A stretch of 64,000 nucleotides of DNA from Lujinxingia vulgaris (GTDB lineage: Bacteria > Myxococcota_A > Bradymonadia > Bradymonadales > Bradymonadaceae), in contig NZ_VOSL01000054.1 in NCBI RefSeq assembly GCF_007997005.1, positions 248,001-312,000 of the forward strand. The letters run 5' to 3'. Shown here in pieces: positions 52,004 through 59,723 of the stretch. Position 1 is the stretch's first letter. The number at the start of each line of letters is the position of its first letter. The notes under the pieces are model-generated. The model was not told the DNA's origin, ran no database searches, and saw only the letters and a list, made by a program, of their open reading frames with translations. The position numbers were made by a program, and so were the translations under genes.

Positions 52004-53221
52004 ATGTTCAGGCGTCTTCTCGCTCTCCTTCTCGTCGCGATGCTCTTGCCAGCGGCGGCCTGCTCCAACCAGCGCAACGCCCCCGCCGACAACCCTCAAG
52101 ATCCCGACGACTTCGATCTGGAGGAGCCCGCCCCCGACGACTCCGAAGATGACGAAGCCAACGCCGACGACGATGACCAGGCCGACGCCGACACCCCCGA
52201 CGAGCCCGACCCGGAGCCTGACCCGCCCCGCGATCCGGTGGAGTGGGAGGCCTCCATTGTCGCCACCGGCCTGGCCGCCCCCTGGGATCTGACGGTGACC
52301 CCCGGCGATCGCGTCTTCCTCACCGAGCGCGACTCCGGCCGCGTCGGCGAATACGTCGACGGGCGCACTCGCCGCCTGCGCCAGTTTCCGGTCGACAACG
52401 CCGGCGAGGGTGGACTTCTGGGCATCGCCCACTCCCCGAACTTCGCGCAGGACAACCTCCTCTACGTCTACTACACCACCGAGGAGGACAACCGCATTGT
52501 GCGCTTCGACCCGGATAACCCGGCCGAGCTCGACCTGGTCTTTGAGGGCATCCCCCAGTCACGCATCCACAACGGAGGTCGCATCGACTTTGGCCCTGAC
52601 GGCATGCTCTACGTCGGCACCGGCGACGCCGCTCGCCCGGCGCTGGCTCAGGATCCCGACTCGCTGGCCGGCAAGATCCTGCGCATGACCCCCGATGGCG
52701 AGCTGCCCGACGACAACCCCACCGCCGGCTCCTTCGTCTACTCGATGGGGCATCGCAACGTGCAGGGGTTGGCCTGGGACAGCCAGGGCCGCCTCTTCGC
52801 CACCGAGTTCGGCCCCAACGAAAACGACGAGGTCAACCGCATCCTCCCCGGCAACAACTACGGCTGGCCCGAAGTCACCGGCCAGGCCAACCAGGAGGGC
52901 TTCACCGATCCGATCTTCGTGCAGCAGCCCCCGGATGCCTCCTGGAGCGGTCTTACCGCCTCGGTCCAGGGCGCCATCCCCCAGTGGGATGACAACCTGC
53001 TGATCGCCTCGTTGCGCGGCCAACGCGTCTGGCGCCTCGCGCTCAATGAGGAGGGCACAGAGGTCGTCGAATCCGAGGCGCTCTTTGTGCGCGAATGGGG
53101 CCGCCTGCGCGCGGCCGTCCAGGCGGGCGACGGCTCGATCTGGGTGCTCAGCAACAACCGCGACGGCCGCGGCACCCCGCGCGAGGGCGATGACCATATC
53201 TACCGACTCGGTCCGCAGTAA
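52004..53221 (+). CDS. PQQ-type sugar dehydrogenase lipoprotein (Gdh/SndH-like)
   Basis: 405 residues from ATG 52004 (GAGG five bases upstream). Lipoprotein signal ending AAAC, then a Asp/Glu/Pro-rich linker of about 55 residues. The catalytic domain is a six-bladed propeller as in soluble quinoprotein glucose dehydrogenase/sorbosone dehydrogenase: FLTERDSGRVGEY, GGLLGIAHSPNFAQDN, RIHNGGRIDFGPDGMLYVG, MGHRNVQGLAWD and FATEFGPNENDEVN. The conserved His and Arg near the PQQ pocket are present. It should oxidise an aldose outside the cytoplasm; no PQQ synthesis gene is in the window. Confidence 0.88.
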   Translation: MFRRLLALLLVAMLLPAAACSNQRNAPADNPQDPDDFDLEEPAPDDSEDDEANADDDDQADADTPDEPDPEPDPPRDPVEWEASIVATGLAAPWDLTVTPGDRVFLTERDSGRVGEYVDGRTRRLRQFPVDNAGEGGLLGIAHSPNFAQDNLLYVYYTTEEDNRIVRFDPDNPAELDLVFEGIPQSRIHNGGRIDFGPDGMLYVGTGDAARPALAQDPDSLAGKILRMTPDGELPDDNPTAGSFVYSMGHRNVQGLAWDSQGRLFATEFGPNENDEVNRILPGNNYGWPEVTGQANQEGFTDPIFVQQPPDASWSGLTASVQGAIPQWDDNLLIASLRGQRVWRLALNEEGTEVVESEALFVREWGRLRAAVQAGDGSIWVLSNNRDGRGTPREGDDHIYRLGPQ

Positions 53222-53241
53222 CGCATAGGTTCTCAACGTGT

Positions 53242-53273
53242 CGCCGCGCCGCGCCCCGGGGCGCGGCGCGGCG
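53242..53273. terminator. 32-bp perfect GC palindrome after the dehydrogenase gene
   Basis: CGCCGCGCCGCGCCCC (53242-53257) followed directly by its reverse complement. The hairpin would be very stable but there is no T-run. It begins 20 bp after the stop codon, as other non-canonical hairpins in this window do. Confidence 0.5.
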
Positions 53274-53502
53274 TTGCTGGCCTGGCCTCTGCGACCTTGC
53301 CGGAGCGCGGCAACGGTGCGTCTCCAGCGGCCCGGGCGCAGGAAAACGCGCCCGAACATTGACATTCGCCGGCAGCTGACCTACGCACTTCGCGACGCCC
53401 CCCCGGCGCTCCGGCCGCACCTGATGCGGAAGAAGCCCGGCCCCCGGCGCGTTGCTGACCGACACCATCCCCTCCCCCCCCACAAGTTCATAGGATCCGC
53501 TC

Positions 53503-54033
53503 ATGCCCAAGATTATCTGCGCCGAATGCAAAGCGATCGAAGACGTCGCGCAGGCTCCTCCTCCCGGCACGCGCGCGATCTGTGGAGCCTGCCAGCAGGC
53601 GCGCATCGCCAGACGCAAAGGCGACAAAAAGCACATCCCGCGCCGCAAACACGGCACCCGCGTGATGCTGCCTATTACCTGCAGCGAGTGCGGCAAGCAC
53701 GACACTCTCGACTACATGCCCAAAGGCGCCAAACTCGAAGAGGTGCTCTGCACCGCCTGCGCTCGCACCCTCTTTGGCTCCGACTCCCCCTGGGCCCGCA
53801 CCGAGCAGGCCAAACGCCGCGAAGAGGAGCGCGAGTCCAAGACCTCCTGGGAGTTCAAGTGCGCTGAGTGCGGCCGCCAGGATCTTCTTCCCTTCCGCCC
53901 CAAACCCGGCGAAGACTTCTTCTGCAAGCGCTGCCACCAGGAGCAAGAGACCCCCTCCAAAGAGCGCCTGGCCGGTCGCCAGAAAGCCGGCGGCGGCGTC
54001 TTCATTCGCAAACGCGACAAAGCCGACTCCTGA
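53503..54033 (+). CDS. Three-zinc-ribbon protein
   Basis: 176 residues with three C-x2-C ... C-x2-C units: CAEC/CGAC at about 6-30, CSEC/CTAC at about 60-90 and CAEC/CKRC at about 118-145. The units are separated by basic segments (RRKGDKKHIPRRKHG; RREEERESK) and the tail is basic. The whole is cytoplasmic and likely binds nucleic acid or ribosome. Families of this kind ('zinc-ribbon domain' CXXC proteins) occur in Myxococcota next to translation genes, and an RpsA-like gene follows 105 bp downstream. Function unknown. Confidence 0.75.
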   Translation: MPKIICAECKAIEDVAQAPPPGTRAICGACQQARIARRKGDKKHIPRRKHGTRVMLPITCSECGKHDTLDYMPKGAKLEEVLCTACARTLFGSDSPWARTEQAKRREEERESKTSWEFKCAECGRQDLLPFRPKPGEDFFCKRCHQEQETPSKERLAGRQKAGGGVFIRKRDKADS

Positions 54034-54138
54034 GCCCGGATTGACAGCGTCGGTCCCCCCTCACTACAACCGACGCTTCCCGCGACGCCCCCCGGTCCGA
54101 TCTTCGGCCCCGAACCTGCCTAACCCCGGATTTTGAAC

Positions 54139-56040
54139 ATGTCCGAGCCCACCCTCCTTGAGCGCGCTCCCCTGGCCCCCACCCTCGACGAAGACGCGCT
54201 GCACAACGCGCTGGTCAAAGCGACCTTTATCGAGGCCACCGACCAGGCCCTGGTCTTCGACCTGGGCGAAGCGCGCAAAGCCCACGTCGCCCGCGAGGAG
54301 CTCCCCGGCGAGCTCCCCTTCGCCGCCGGTCAGGAGGTCAGCATCCTGGTGGAGCAGCCGATGGCCAACGCCTGGAGCGCCTCTTACACCAAGGCGCGTA
54401 AGCTGCAGACCTGGGAGTGGCTCGAACATCTGGCCAAATCTGGCGAGGTCGTCGAAGGCACCATCACCGGCGAAAACAAAGGCGGCCTTTCGGTGGACAT
54501 CGGGCTGCGCGCCTTTTTGCCGCGCAGCCACGTCGACCTGCATCGCGTCAACGACATGACTCCTTACATCGGCCGCCGCGCCGAGTTTCAGGTCGTGGAG
54601 TTCGACAAAAAGCGCGGCAACGTCGTGGTGAGCCGCAAAGCCCTCCTCGAGCGCGAGCGCAAGGCCGAGCGCAAATCGCTGATCGAAGATCTGGCCGAAG
54701 GCCAGCGCTTCACCGGCACGGTGCGCAACATCACCCACTTTGGCGCCTTCATCGACATCGGCGGCATCGACGGGCTCCTGCACGTTACCAACATGAGCTG
54801 GGGCCGCATCGATCACCCCTCCGAGCTCCTGCGCCCGGGCGATGAGGTCGAGGTCGTGGTGCTCTCCTGGGATCCGGCCAAAAAACGCCTGGGCCTCGGT
54901 CGCAAACAACTTCTGGCCGACCCCTGGGAGAAGATCGACGAGCGCTACTCCGAGGGTCAGACCCTGGAGGGCGAGGTTGTGAGCCTGGCGGACTTCGGCG
55001 CGTTTGTGGCGCTGGAGCCCGGGCTCGAGGGCCTGGTGCACGTCACCGAGCTCTCCTGGACCGAGCGCATCAATCACCCGCAAGACGTGCTCAAGCTGGG
55101 ACAGAAGATCGCCGTCAAGCTCTTGAGCATCGACAGCGAGAACCGCCGCTTGAGCCTGAGCGTCAAAGCGCTCAGCGAGAACCCCTGGAACGCGGTGGTG
55201 GAGCGCTACCCGGTGGGCTCGGTGCAAAAAGGCCCGATCAAGAACATCACCGACTTCGGTCTCTTCGTGGAGCTCGAAGAAGGTGTCGAGGGCCTGGTGC
55301 ACGTCAGCGATCTCTCCTGGACCGAGAAGATCGAAAACCCGCGCGAGCACTTTGAGGTCGGCCAGGAGGTCGAGGTCAAAGTGCTCGACGCCGACGCCGA
55401 CAACCAGCGCATCGGTCTGGGCATCAAGCAACTCACCAGCGACCCCTGGGAGCAGGCTGCCGAGACGATCAAGCCCGGCCAGAAGGTCGACGTGGTCATC
55501 ACGCGCCTGACCGACTTCGGCGCCTTCGCCGAGATCATCCCGGGCGTCGAGGGCCTGATCCATATCTCGGAGCTGAGCAACGACCGCGTCAACTCGGCCT
55601 CTGAAGTGGTGCGCCCCGGCCAGCAGGTCAACGCGCTGGTGATGAGCTTTGAGCGCGCCAACCAGCGCATCGGCCTCTCGCTCAAACGCGACGAGCTCGA
55701 AGACGAGTCCTCCAACCTGCGCGAGTACTCCGACGAAGACGCCTCGGCCGCGACCCTGGGTGACATCCTGCGCGATCGCCTCGGGCTCGCTGCCAGCACC
55801 GACGACAAGGCCGACGAGCCCACGGCCAGCGCTCCCGACAGCGACGAGGCGGCGCCGGAGCCGGACGCGGTAAAAACCACCGACGACGTGGTGGAGACCA
55901 CCGACGAGGTCGTGGAGACAACGGATGAGGTTGTGGCGACCACCGATGAGGTCGTGGAGACGAGCGACGACGTGGTGCGCGGCGATGACGACGCCGCCGA
56001 CGGGCAAGGCTCCGAAGAAGAGACCAAGACCGAGCAATAA
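54139..56040 (+). CDS. rpsA: S1-domain protein, RpsA-like
   Basis: 633 residues from ATG 54139 (a TTG two codons upstream is unlikely). The protein contains five clear S1 domains and an N-terminal degenerate one. These carry ITGENKGGLSVDIG and LRAFLPRSHVD (second S1), NITHFGAFIDIGGIDGLLHV, LADFGAFVALEPGLEGLVHV, NITDFGLFVELEEGVEGLVH and LTDFGAFAEIIPGVEGLIHI, in the order seen in E. coli ribosomal protein S1. It therefore probably recruits mRNA to the 30S subunit. The last 75 residues are acidic, with a DEVVET repeat. The gene is downstream of the zinc-ribbon gene. Confidence 0.85.
   Translation: MSEPTLLERAPLAPTLDEDALHNALVKATFIEATDQALVFDLGEARKAHVAREELPGELPFAAGQEVSILVEQPMANAWSASYTKARKLQTWEWLEHLAKSGEVVEGTITGENKGGLSVDIGLRAFLPRSHVDLHRVNDMTPYIGRRAEFQVVEFDKKRGNVVVSRKALLERERKAERKSLIEDLAEGQRFTGTVRNITHFGAFIDIGGIDGLLHVTNMSWGRIDHPSELLRPGDEVEVVVLSWDPAKKRLGLGRKQLLADPWEKIDERYSEGQTLEGEVVSLADFGAFVALEPGLEGLVHVTELSWTERINHPQDVLKLGQKIAVKLLSIDSENRRLSLSVKALSENPWNAVVERYPVGSVQKGPIKNITDFGLFVELEEGVEGLVHVSDLSWTEKIENPREHFEVGQEVEVKVLDADADNQRIGLGIKQLTSDPWEQAAETIKPGQKVDVVITRLTDFGAFAEIIPGVEGLIHISELSNDRVNSASEVVRPGQQVNALVMSFERANQRIGLSLKRDELEDESSNLREYSDEDASAATLGDILRDRLGLAASTDDKADEPTASAPDSDEAAPEPDAVKTTDDVVETTDEVVETTDEVVATTDEVVETSDDVVRGDDDAADGQGSEEETKTEQ
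55870..55990 (+). repeat. Acidic DDVVETT/DEVVETT repeat in the S1 protein tail
   Basis: About five copies of a seven-codon unit (TTDDVVE, TTDEVVE, TTDEVVA, TTDEVVE, TSDDVV) near-identical in sequence and in frame. It lies after the last S1 domain in an otherwise disordered, acidic tail. Confidence 0.75.
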
Positions 56041-56114
56041 GGACGTTCGGGAACACGTCGGCTTATACGCGCGTTCCGAGCGATGTGGGTTGACGTGGTC
56101 CTCACACGTGCTCA

Positions 56115-56165
56115 GGAGGACGACCTCCCCCCTACCCCAGGGGCGCTACCCCCAGGACGACCTGG
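56115..56165 (+). promoter_or_regulatory. Guanidine-II (mini-ykkC) riboswitch
   Basis: Two short hairpins each capped by an ACGA loop: GGAGG-ACGA-CCTCC at 56115-56128 and CCAGG-ACGA-CCTGG at 56152-56165, with 23 bases between them. This is the exact architecture of guanidine-II (mini-ykkC), whose loops kiss when guanidinium binds and release the ribosome site. AAGG at 56177-56180 lies 12 bases after the second hairpin and 7 bases before the start codon of sugE, the expected target. No intrinsic terminator lies between, so regulation is probably translational. Confidence 0.93.
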
Positions 56166-56187
56166 CCCTTTCGAACAAGGATGTCCT

Positions 56188-56502
56188 ATGGCCTGGTTGT
56201 ACCTGACCCTTGCCGGCGTACTGGAGATTGTCTGGGCGTACGCCATGAAGCAGTCCGCGGGATTTACGCGGCTCGTCCCCTCCCTCATCACGCTGATCAC
56301 CATGGCGGGCAGTTTCTGGCTGCTCGCCATTGCCATGCGCACCATCCCGCTGGGCACAGCCTATCCCATCTGGACGGGGATCGGCGCCGTGGGCACGTTT
56401 CTCATCGGCATCATTCTGCTCGGCGAAGCGATGACCCCGCTGCGACTTGTGGCGGCGGTGTTGTTGGTGTCGGGGCTGATCTTGTTGAAGATCGCGAGCT
56501 GA
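56188..56502 (+). CDS. sugE: SugE/Gdx-type guanidinium exporter (SMR family)
   Basis: 104 residues with four membrane helices. The ion-coupling Glu is in LAGVLEIVWAYAMK, and GTAYPIWTGIGAVGTFLIG and LGEAMTPLRL are the SugE/Gdx (not EmrE/Qac) signature. SugE/Gdx exports guanidinium in exchange for protons as a dimer. A guanidine-II riboswitch directly upstream strongly supports this. The start at 56188 is taken (a longer frame to 56083 would run through the riboswitch). A strong terminator follows at 56632. Confidence 0.95.
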   Translation: MAWLYLTLAGVLEIVWAYAMKQSAGFTRLVPSLITLITMAGSFWLLAIAMRTIPLGTAYPIWTGIGAVGTFLIGIILLGEAMTPLRLVAAVLLVSGLILLKIAS

Positions 56503-56631
56503 TCGCCCACGCATCCCCCCGCGAACCCGGTGCTGCGACGACGCGCCAACCGTTTCGACCCGCGCCCCCAAAAAAACAAACATTCCCCAACAAAACCAAC
56601 AACTTAGCAGGAAACCCCAGGCGTGCCAGAC

Positions 56632-56663
56632 AAAAAAACCGACGCCTTCGCGTCGGTTTTTTT
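56632..56663. terminator. Bidirectional rho-independent terminator
   Basis: AAAAAAACCGACGC (56632-56645), loop CTTC (56646-56649), GCGTCGGTTTTTTT (56650-56663). It has A-runs and T-runs on both sides and so can stop both sugE and the convergent ccmH-like transcript. Confidence 0.92.
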
Positions 56664-56688
56664 GATCCCTGCCTTAACATCGTCGCGC

Positions 56689-57195
56689 TCAGCTCAGGTA
56701 GTCCTCGCGCAGCTCATCGAGGTAGCCGTCTTCATCGTCGAGGGGCTCGGCCGGGCTCGACGAAAGGTCTTCATCCGTGCGGTTCTCGTCACCGGCCATC
56801 CGACGGCGGGCCAGCGCCACGACGGCAACCACCGCCAGGATCAACCCGACGACAATGGAGCCCAGCAGTTTGGCGTTGTCTTCCGCCGGGGGCTCGACCA
56901 CCTCAAAGCCCTCGCCGTAACGCTCCAGGAGCTCAGCCTTGATGGCCTCTTTCTCCATGCCCTCGCTGGCCATCTTCTGGATGTCCATGCGCGCCACCCC
57001 GGCGTTGGCCGAGGGGCACATCGCCAGGGTTTTGCCCGGGCAATAGGGGCTGTAGATCTCCTGAGAGATCTCACGGGTCATCCGCGAGACCTCATCGGCG
57101 GTGCGCGCCACATCCTGGGCCAGCGCCAGAGAGGCGGGAGCCATCAAAGCCAGCGCGAGCAGCACGGCCGCGCCTCTATGTCGTTGTGTTTTCAC
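56689..57195 (-). CDS. CcmH/CycL/Ccl2-like cytochrome c maturation protein
   Basis: 168 residues from GTG 57195 (GGAG five bases upstream). A signal peptide (ALALMAPASLALAQ) precedes a CcmH-like part: EIYSPYCPGKTLAMCPSANA, IQKMASEGMEKEAIKAELLERYGE. The two cysteines are seven residues apart, and not the usual LRCxxC, a variant I recall from deltaproteobacterial and Bacteroidetes CcmH. One membrane helix (LGSIVVGLILAVVAVVALA) follows and then an acidic tail. It should reduce apocytochrome c for haem attachment. GTG overlaps the upstream TGA (GTGA), so it is translationally coupled to the M61 peptidase. No other ccm gene is present. Confidence 0.8.
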   Translation of the reverse strand: MKTQRHRGAAVLLALALMAPASLALAQDVARTADEVSRMTREISQEIYSPYCPGKTLAMCPSANAGVARMDIQKMASEGMEKEAIKAELLERYGEGFEVVEPPAEDNAKLLGSIVVGLILAVVAVVALARRRMAGDENRTDEDLSSSPAEPLDDEDGYLDELREDYLS

Positions 57196-58961
57196 CACGT
57201 CTCCACTCCGAGCCAACCTTTGCGAAGTTCGCGCGCCTTCTGCGAGGCGTCCGCGCGCACCTCCAGCTTGTAGGACTTCGGGCCGGGCTTGGCCAGCGTC
57301 ATCGTCAGCGTATGCAGCCGCCCGCGGCGCAGCACATGCACGTCGACGACATCGCCCTCCTCATAGTCGATGAGGAGCTCATCGGGGTCGCGCTCAGCGA
57401 CCTCCCAACGATCGATGGCCACGAGCACGTCGCCGGCGCAGAGCCCGGCCTGCTCGCCAGGGCCACCGCCGAGCACTTCCCGCACCACGCGCCGGTCATC
57501 CTCGGCGCGCGTCACCGCCTTAATGCTCGCCCCGCCCCGCTCATCGTGCACGGGCTTCAGGCGAAGCCCCACCGGGGCCAGAAACTCCTCCCAGGCGATC
57601 TCGTGGGTGCCGCGGATGTAGCGGTCGAAAAACTCGGTGGGGTCCGCGCCGCTGACCTCGCCAACGGCCGCCTCAAACGCGCCGCGCGGGTAGCCCTCGT
57701 CACGGGCTTTATAATGCTCGCGGTAGAGCTTGCGCAGCACGTCGGCCAGCGTGCGCTCGCCAGCGGTCTTCGTGCGGATCCACAGGTCCAACACCCAGCT
57801 CACAAGCTCGCCCTTGAGATAGTACGAGACGGTGGAGTTTCGGGTGTTCTCATCGGGGCGGTAGAACTTGATCCAGGCGTCGAAGCTCGCCATCTCCAGC
57901 GAGTGCAGAAGCCGCCCCGGGTATTGCGAGAGCTCCAGCACGCGCTTCTCCAGCAGCTCAATATATGCCGCCGGCGAGAGCAGGCCTGTGCCCATGAGGT
58001 TGTAGGTGTCGTAATAGCTCGTGACGCCTTCGACCGCCCAGAGGTCGTGGGTGTAGTTCTCATTCTGATAGTCAAAAGGCCCCAGCGCCTCGGGGCGCAG
58101 GCGTTTGACGTGGTAGGCGTGAAAATGCTCGTGGCAGAGCAGACGCAGGAAGTTCCCGTACTTGTCGCCCAGGTTGCCATCCTCATCGAGGGCAACCTTA
58201 TCGAAGCCCCGCGCGTCAAACATATTGACGCTGCTGTGGCGATGCTCCAGCCCGCCAAAGCCGCCGTCGACCAGGTGGTTGATGAAGACGTAGCGCTCGT
58301 AGGGGATCTCGCCAAACATCTTCGCATTAACCTTCACAAGCTCCGGCACGTGCTTTTTGAGCGCGTCGACATCGGCGTTGCTCACGCCCCACATCACAAA
58401 GCGGTGGGGCACGCCCTCAACCTCGAAGTCGAAGTAAGGGTGCGGCCCGAGCTCCACCGGCGTGTCGAAGAGCTCGTCGAAATCGGCGACCTCAAAGTAG
58501 GTCTTCGAGCCCTCGGCCGGCGCCAGCCCGCAGAAGATCTCCCAGCCCTCCGGCGGCGAGATGTGCAGGTCGATGGCGTCGTCGAGTCGACCGTCGGGGT
58601 ACATGCAGGTGGCCACACCGTTGAAGAAGGCGTGGCTGGTGTCGACGTGGTTGGTGCGCACGGTCAGATCGTGGGCGTAGACCTGGTAGGTGACGCGCAC
58701 CTGGTCGACATGAGCCACGTCGATCTTCCAGCTGGCCTTGTCGATCTTCTCAAAGCGAAGCCGCTCGCCATCTTTATCAAAGGCCGCAAAGCGCTGAACG
58801 TGGCGCGCATACTCGCGCACCAGATAGCTCCCCGGGCTCCACACGGGCATGCGTAAGACCAGCTCGGAGTCGTCGGAGAGCGCCATCACGCGCATCTCCA
58901 CCTCAATAAGGTGGGTCTGAGGTTGGGGGACCTGAATTCGAATCGCGATGGGCGCGCTCAT
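57192..58961 (-). CDS. M61 family metallopeptidase with PDZ domain
   Basis: 589 residues, a typical M61 (glycyl aminopeptidase-like) plan. An N-terminal beta domain is followed by the zinc site HEHFHAYHVKRLRP (HExxH at about residue 275) and the downstream Glu in AVEGVTSYYD. A PDZ-like domain in the last 110 residues has the VREVLGGGPGEQAGLCAGDVLV segment. There is no signal peptide at the N-terminus that I can see (MSAPIAIRIQVPQPQ), so it may be cytoplasmic, unlike many relatives. The substrate is unknown. Its terminal TGA overlaps the ccmH start. Confidence 0.9.
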   Translation of the reverse strand: MSAPIAIRIQVPQPQTHLIEVEMRVMALSDDSELVLRMPVWSPGSYLVREYARHVQRFAAFDKDGERLRFEKIDKASWKIDVAHVDQVRVTYQVYAHDLTVRTNHVDTSHAFFNGVATCMYPDGRLDDAIDLHISPPEGWEIFCGLAPAEGSKTYFEVADFDELFDTPVELGPHPYFDFEVEGVPHRFVMWGVSNADVDALKKHVPELVKVNAKMFGEIPYERYVFINHLVDGGFGGLEHRHSSVNMFDARGFDKVALDEDGNLGDKYGNFLRLLCHEHFHAYHVKRLRPEALGPFDYQNENYTHDLWAVEGVTSYYDTYNLMGTGLLSPAAYIELLEKRVLELSQYPGRLLHSLEMASFDAWIKFYRPDENTRNSTVSYYLKGELVSWVLDLWIRTKTAGERTLADVLRKLYREHYKARDEGYPRGAFEAAVGEVSGADPTEFFDRYIRGTHEIAWEEFLAPVGLRLKPVHDERGGASIKAVTRAEDDRRVVREVLGGGPGEQAGLCAGDVLVAIDRWEVAERDPDELLIDYEEGDVVDVHVLRRGRLHTLTMTLAKPGPKSYKLEVRADASQKARELRKGWLGVETW

Positions 58962-59016
58962 GGAAGCTCACTTGCTCGATGAAAAGGTTGGGCAGAACGA
59001 CAGGGCAGAACAAAAA

Positions 59017-59055
59017 GAAGGGCCCTCTGGCGAAAATCAACCGCCAGAGGGCCCT
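59017..59055 (-). terminator. Terminator of the lower-strand lipoprotein gene
   Basis: GGGCCCTCTGGCG (59020-59032) pairs with CGCCAGAGGGCCC (59042-59054). On the lower strand the hairpin is followed by TTCTTTTTG (revcomp of CAAAAAGAA at 59011-59019), a clear U-tract. It terminates the gene at 59099. Confidence 0.85.
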
Positions 59056-59098
59056 CATTATTCACAGCGTGCACCGCGGCGCAAACGCCGCGGCCTGC

Positions 59099-59704
59099 TT
59101 ACTGCGCGTCGGCGTCGTCTTCGAAGATCCGGCGCCCGAAGGTGATCTCGTACTCGTTGGGGTTGTTGACCGCGGTCATCGCCCCGGTGAAGAGATCGTC
59201 GTTATCGCGGCTGAGCTCCAGGGTGTAGAGCTCGTCGAGATCGGTGGTGGGATTAAAGGTGATCGTCAGGTCATCACCCTGCAGCTCCACCGAGTTCAAG
59301 TCGCCGGTAAGACCGTCGAGCATCTCGGAGAGACCGTCCATCATCCAGTAGGTGCCCTGAGCTTCGGTGGCACCCTGGTCGTGGAAGATGTCGAAGTAGG
59401 CCACCGGGGCGTCGTCCTCGGCCATCGCCACGCGCCAAGATCCGCTGAGGATGCCGGTCTCAATAAGCTCGGCGTCATCGTCCATCATCTTCTCGTCGTC
59501 TTCCGAGATCGGATCCCCGGTATCGGGATCCTCATCGGGGACTTCGGTGTCGGGCTGGTTCTGGTTATCGCCCGGGACCGTCACGCTCCCACGCTCACAC
59601 CCGATGCTGAAGCCAGCGCTCAGGCTCAGAAGCGCGATGATGGCCAGGGTTCGGCCCAGCGCCCGCAGGCGCCGGGAGACTCGTTGTTCGCTATCGTTTC
59701 GCAT
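59099..59704 (-). CDS. Exported lipoprotein-like protein of unknown function
   Basis: 201 residues from ATG 59704 (GAGG seven bases upstream). A signal with a hydrophobic core ends SIGC (Cys at about residue 35), after a long basic start, so a lipoprotein is likely. A Pro/Asp linker is followed by a beta-rich domain of about 120 residues (ILSGSWRVAMAEDDAPVAYFD, GTYWMMDGLSEM, VELQGDDLTITFNP, LYTLELSRD) that may be a lipocalin-like barrel. No family recognised. The gene is just downstream of the large amidase lipoprotein on the same strand (19-bp gap), so co-transcription is likely. Confidence 0.72.
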   Translation of the reverse strand: MRNDSEQRVSRRLRALGRTLAIIALLSLSAGFSIGCERGSVTVPGDNQNQPDTEVPDEDPDTGDPISEDDEKMMDDDAELIETGILSGSWRVAMAEDDAPVAYFDIFHDQGATEAQGTYWMMDGLSEMLDGLTGDLNSVELQGDDLTITFNPTTDLDELYTLELSRDNDDLFTGAMTAVNNPNEYEITFGRRIFEDDADAQ

Positions 59705-59723
59705 CACAAGACCTCGTGTTGGC

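Noticed and set aside
53359-53387. TTGACA with a possible -10 (TACGCA) before the zinc-ribbon gene
   Set aside because: The -35 is perfect but the -10 is poor, and the site lies 115 bp upstream of the gene; not enough to call a promoter.
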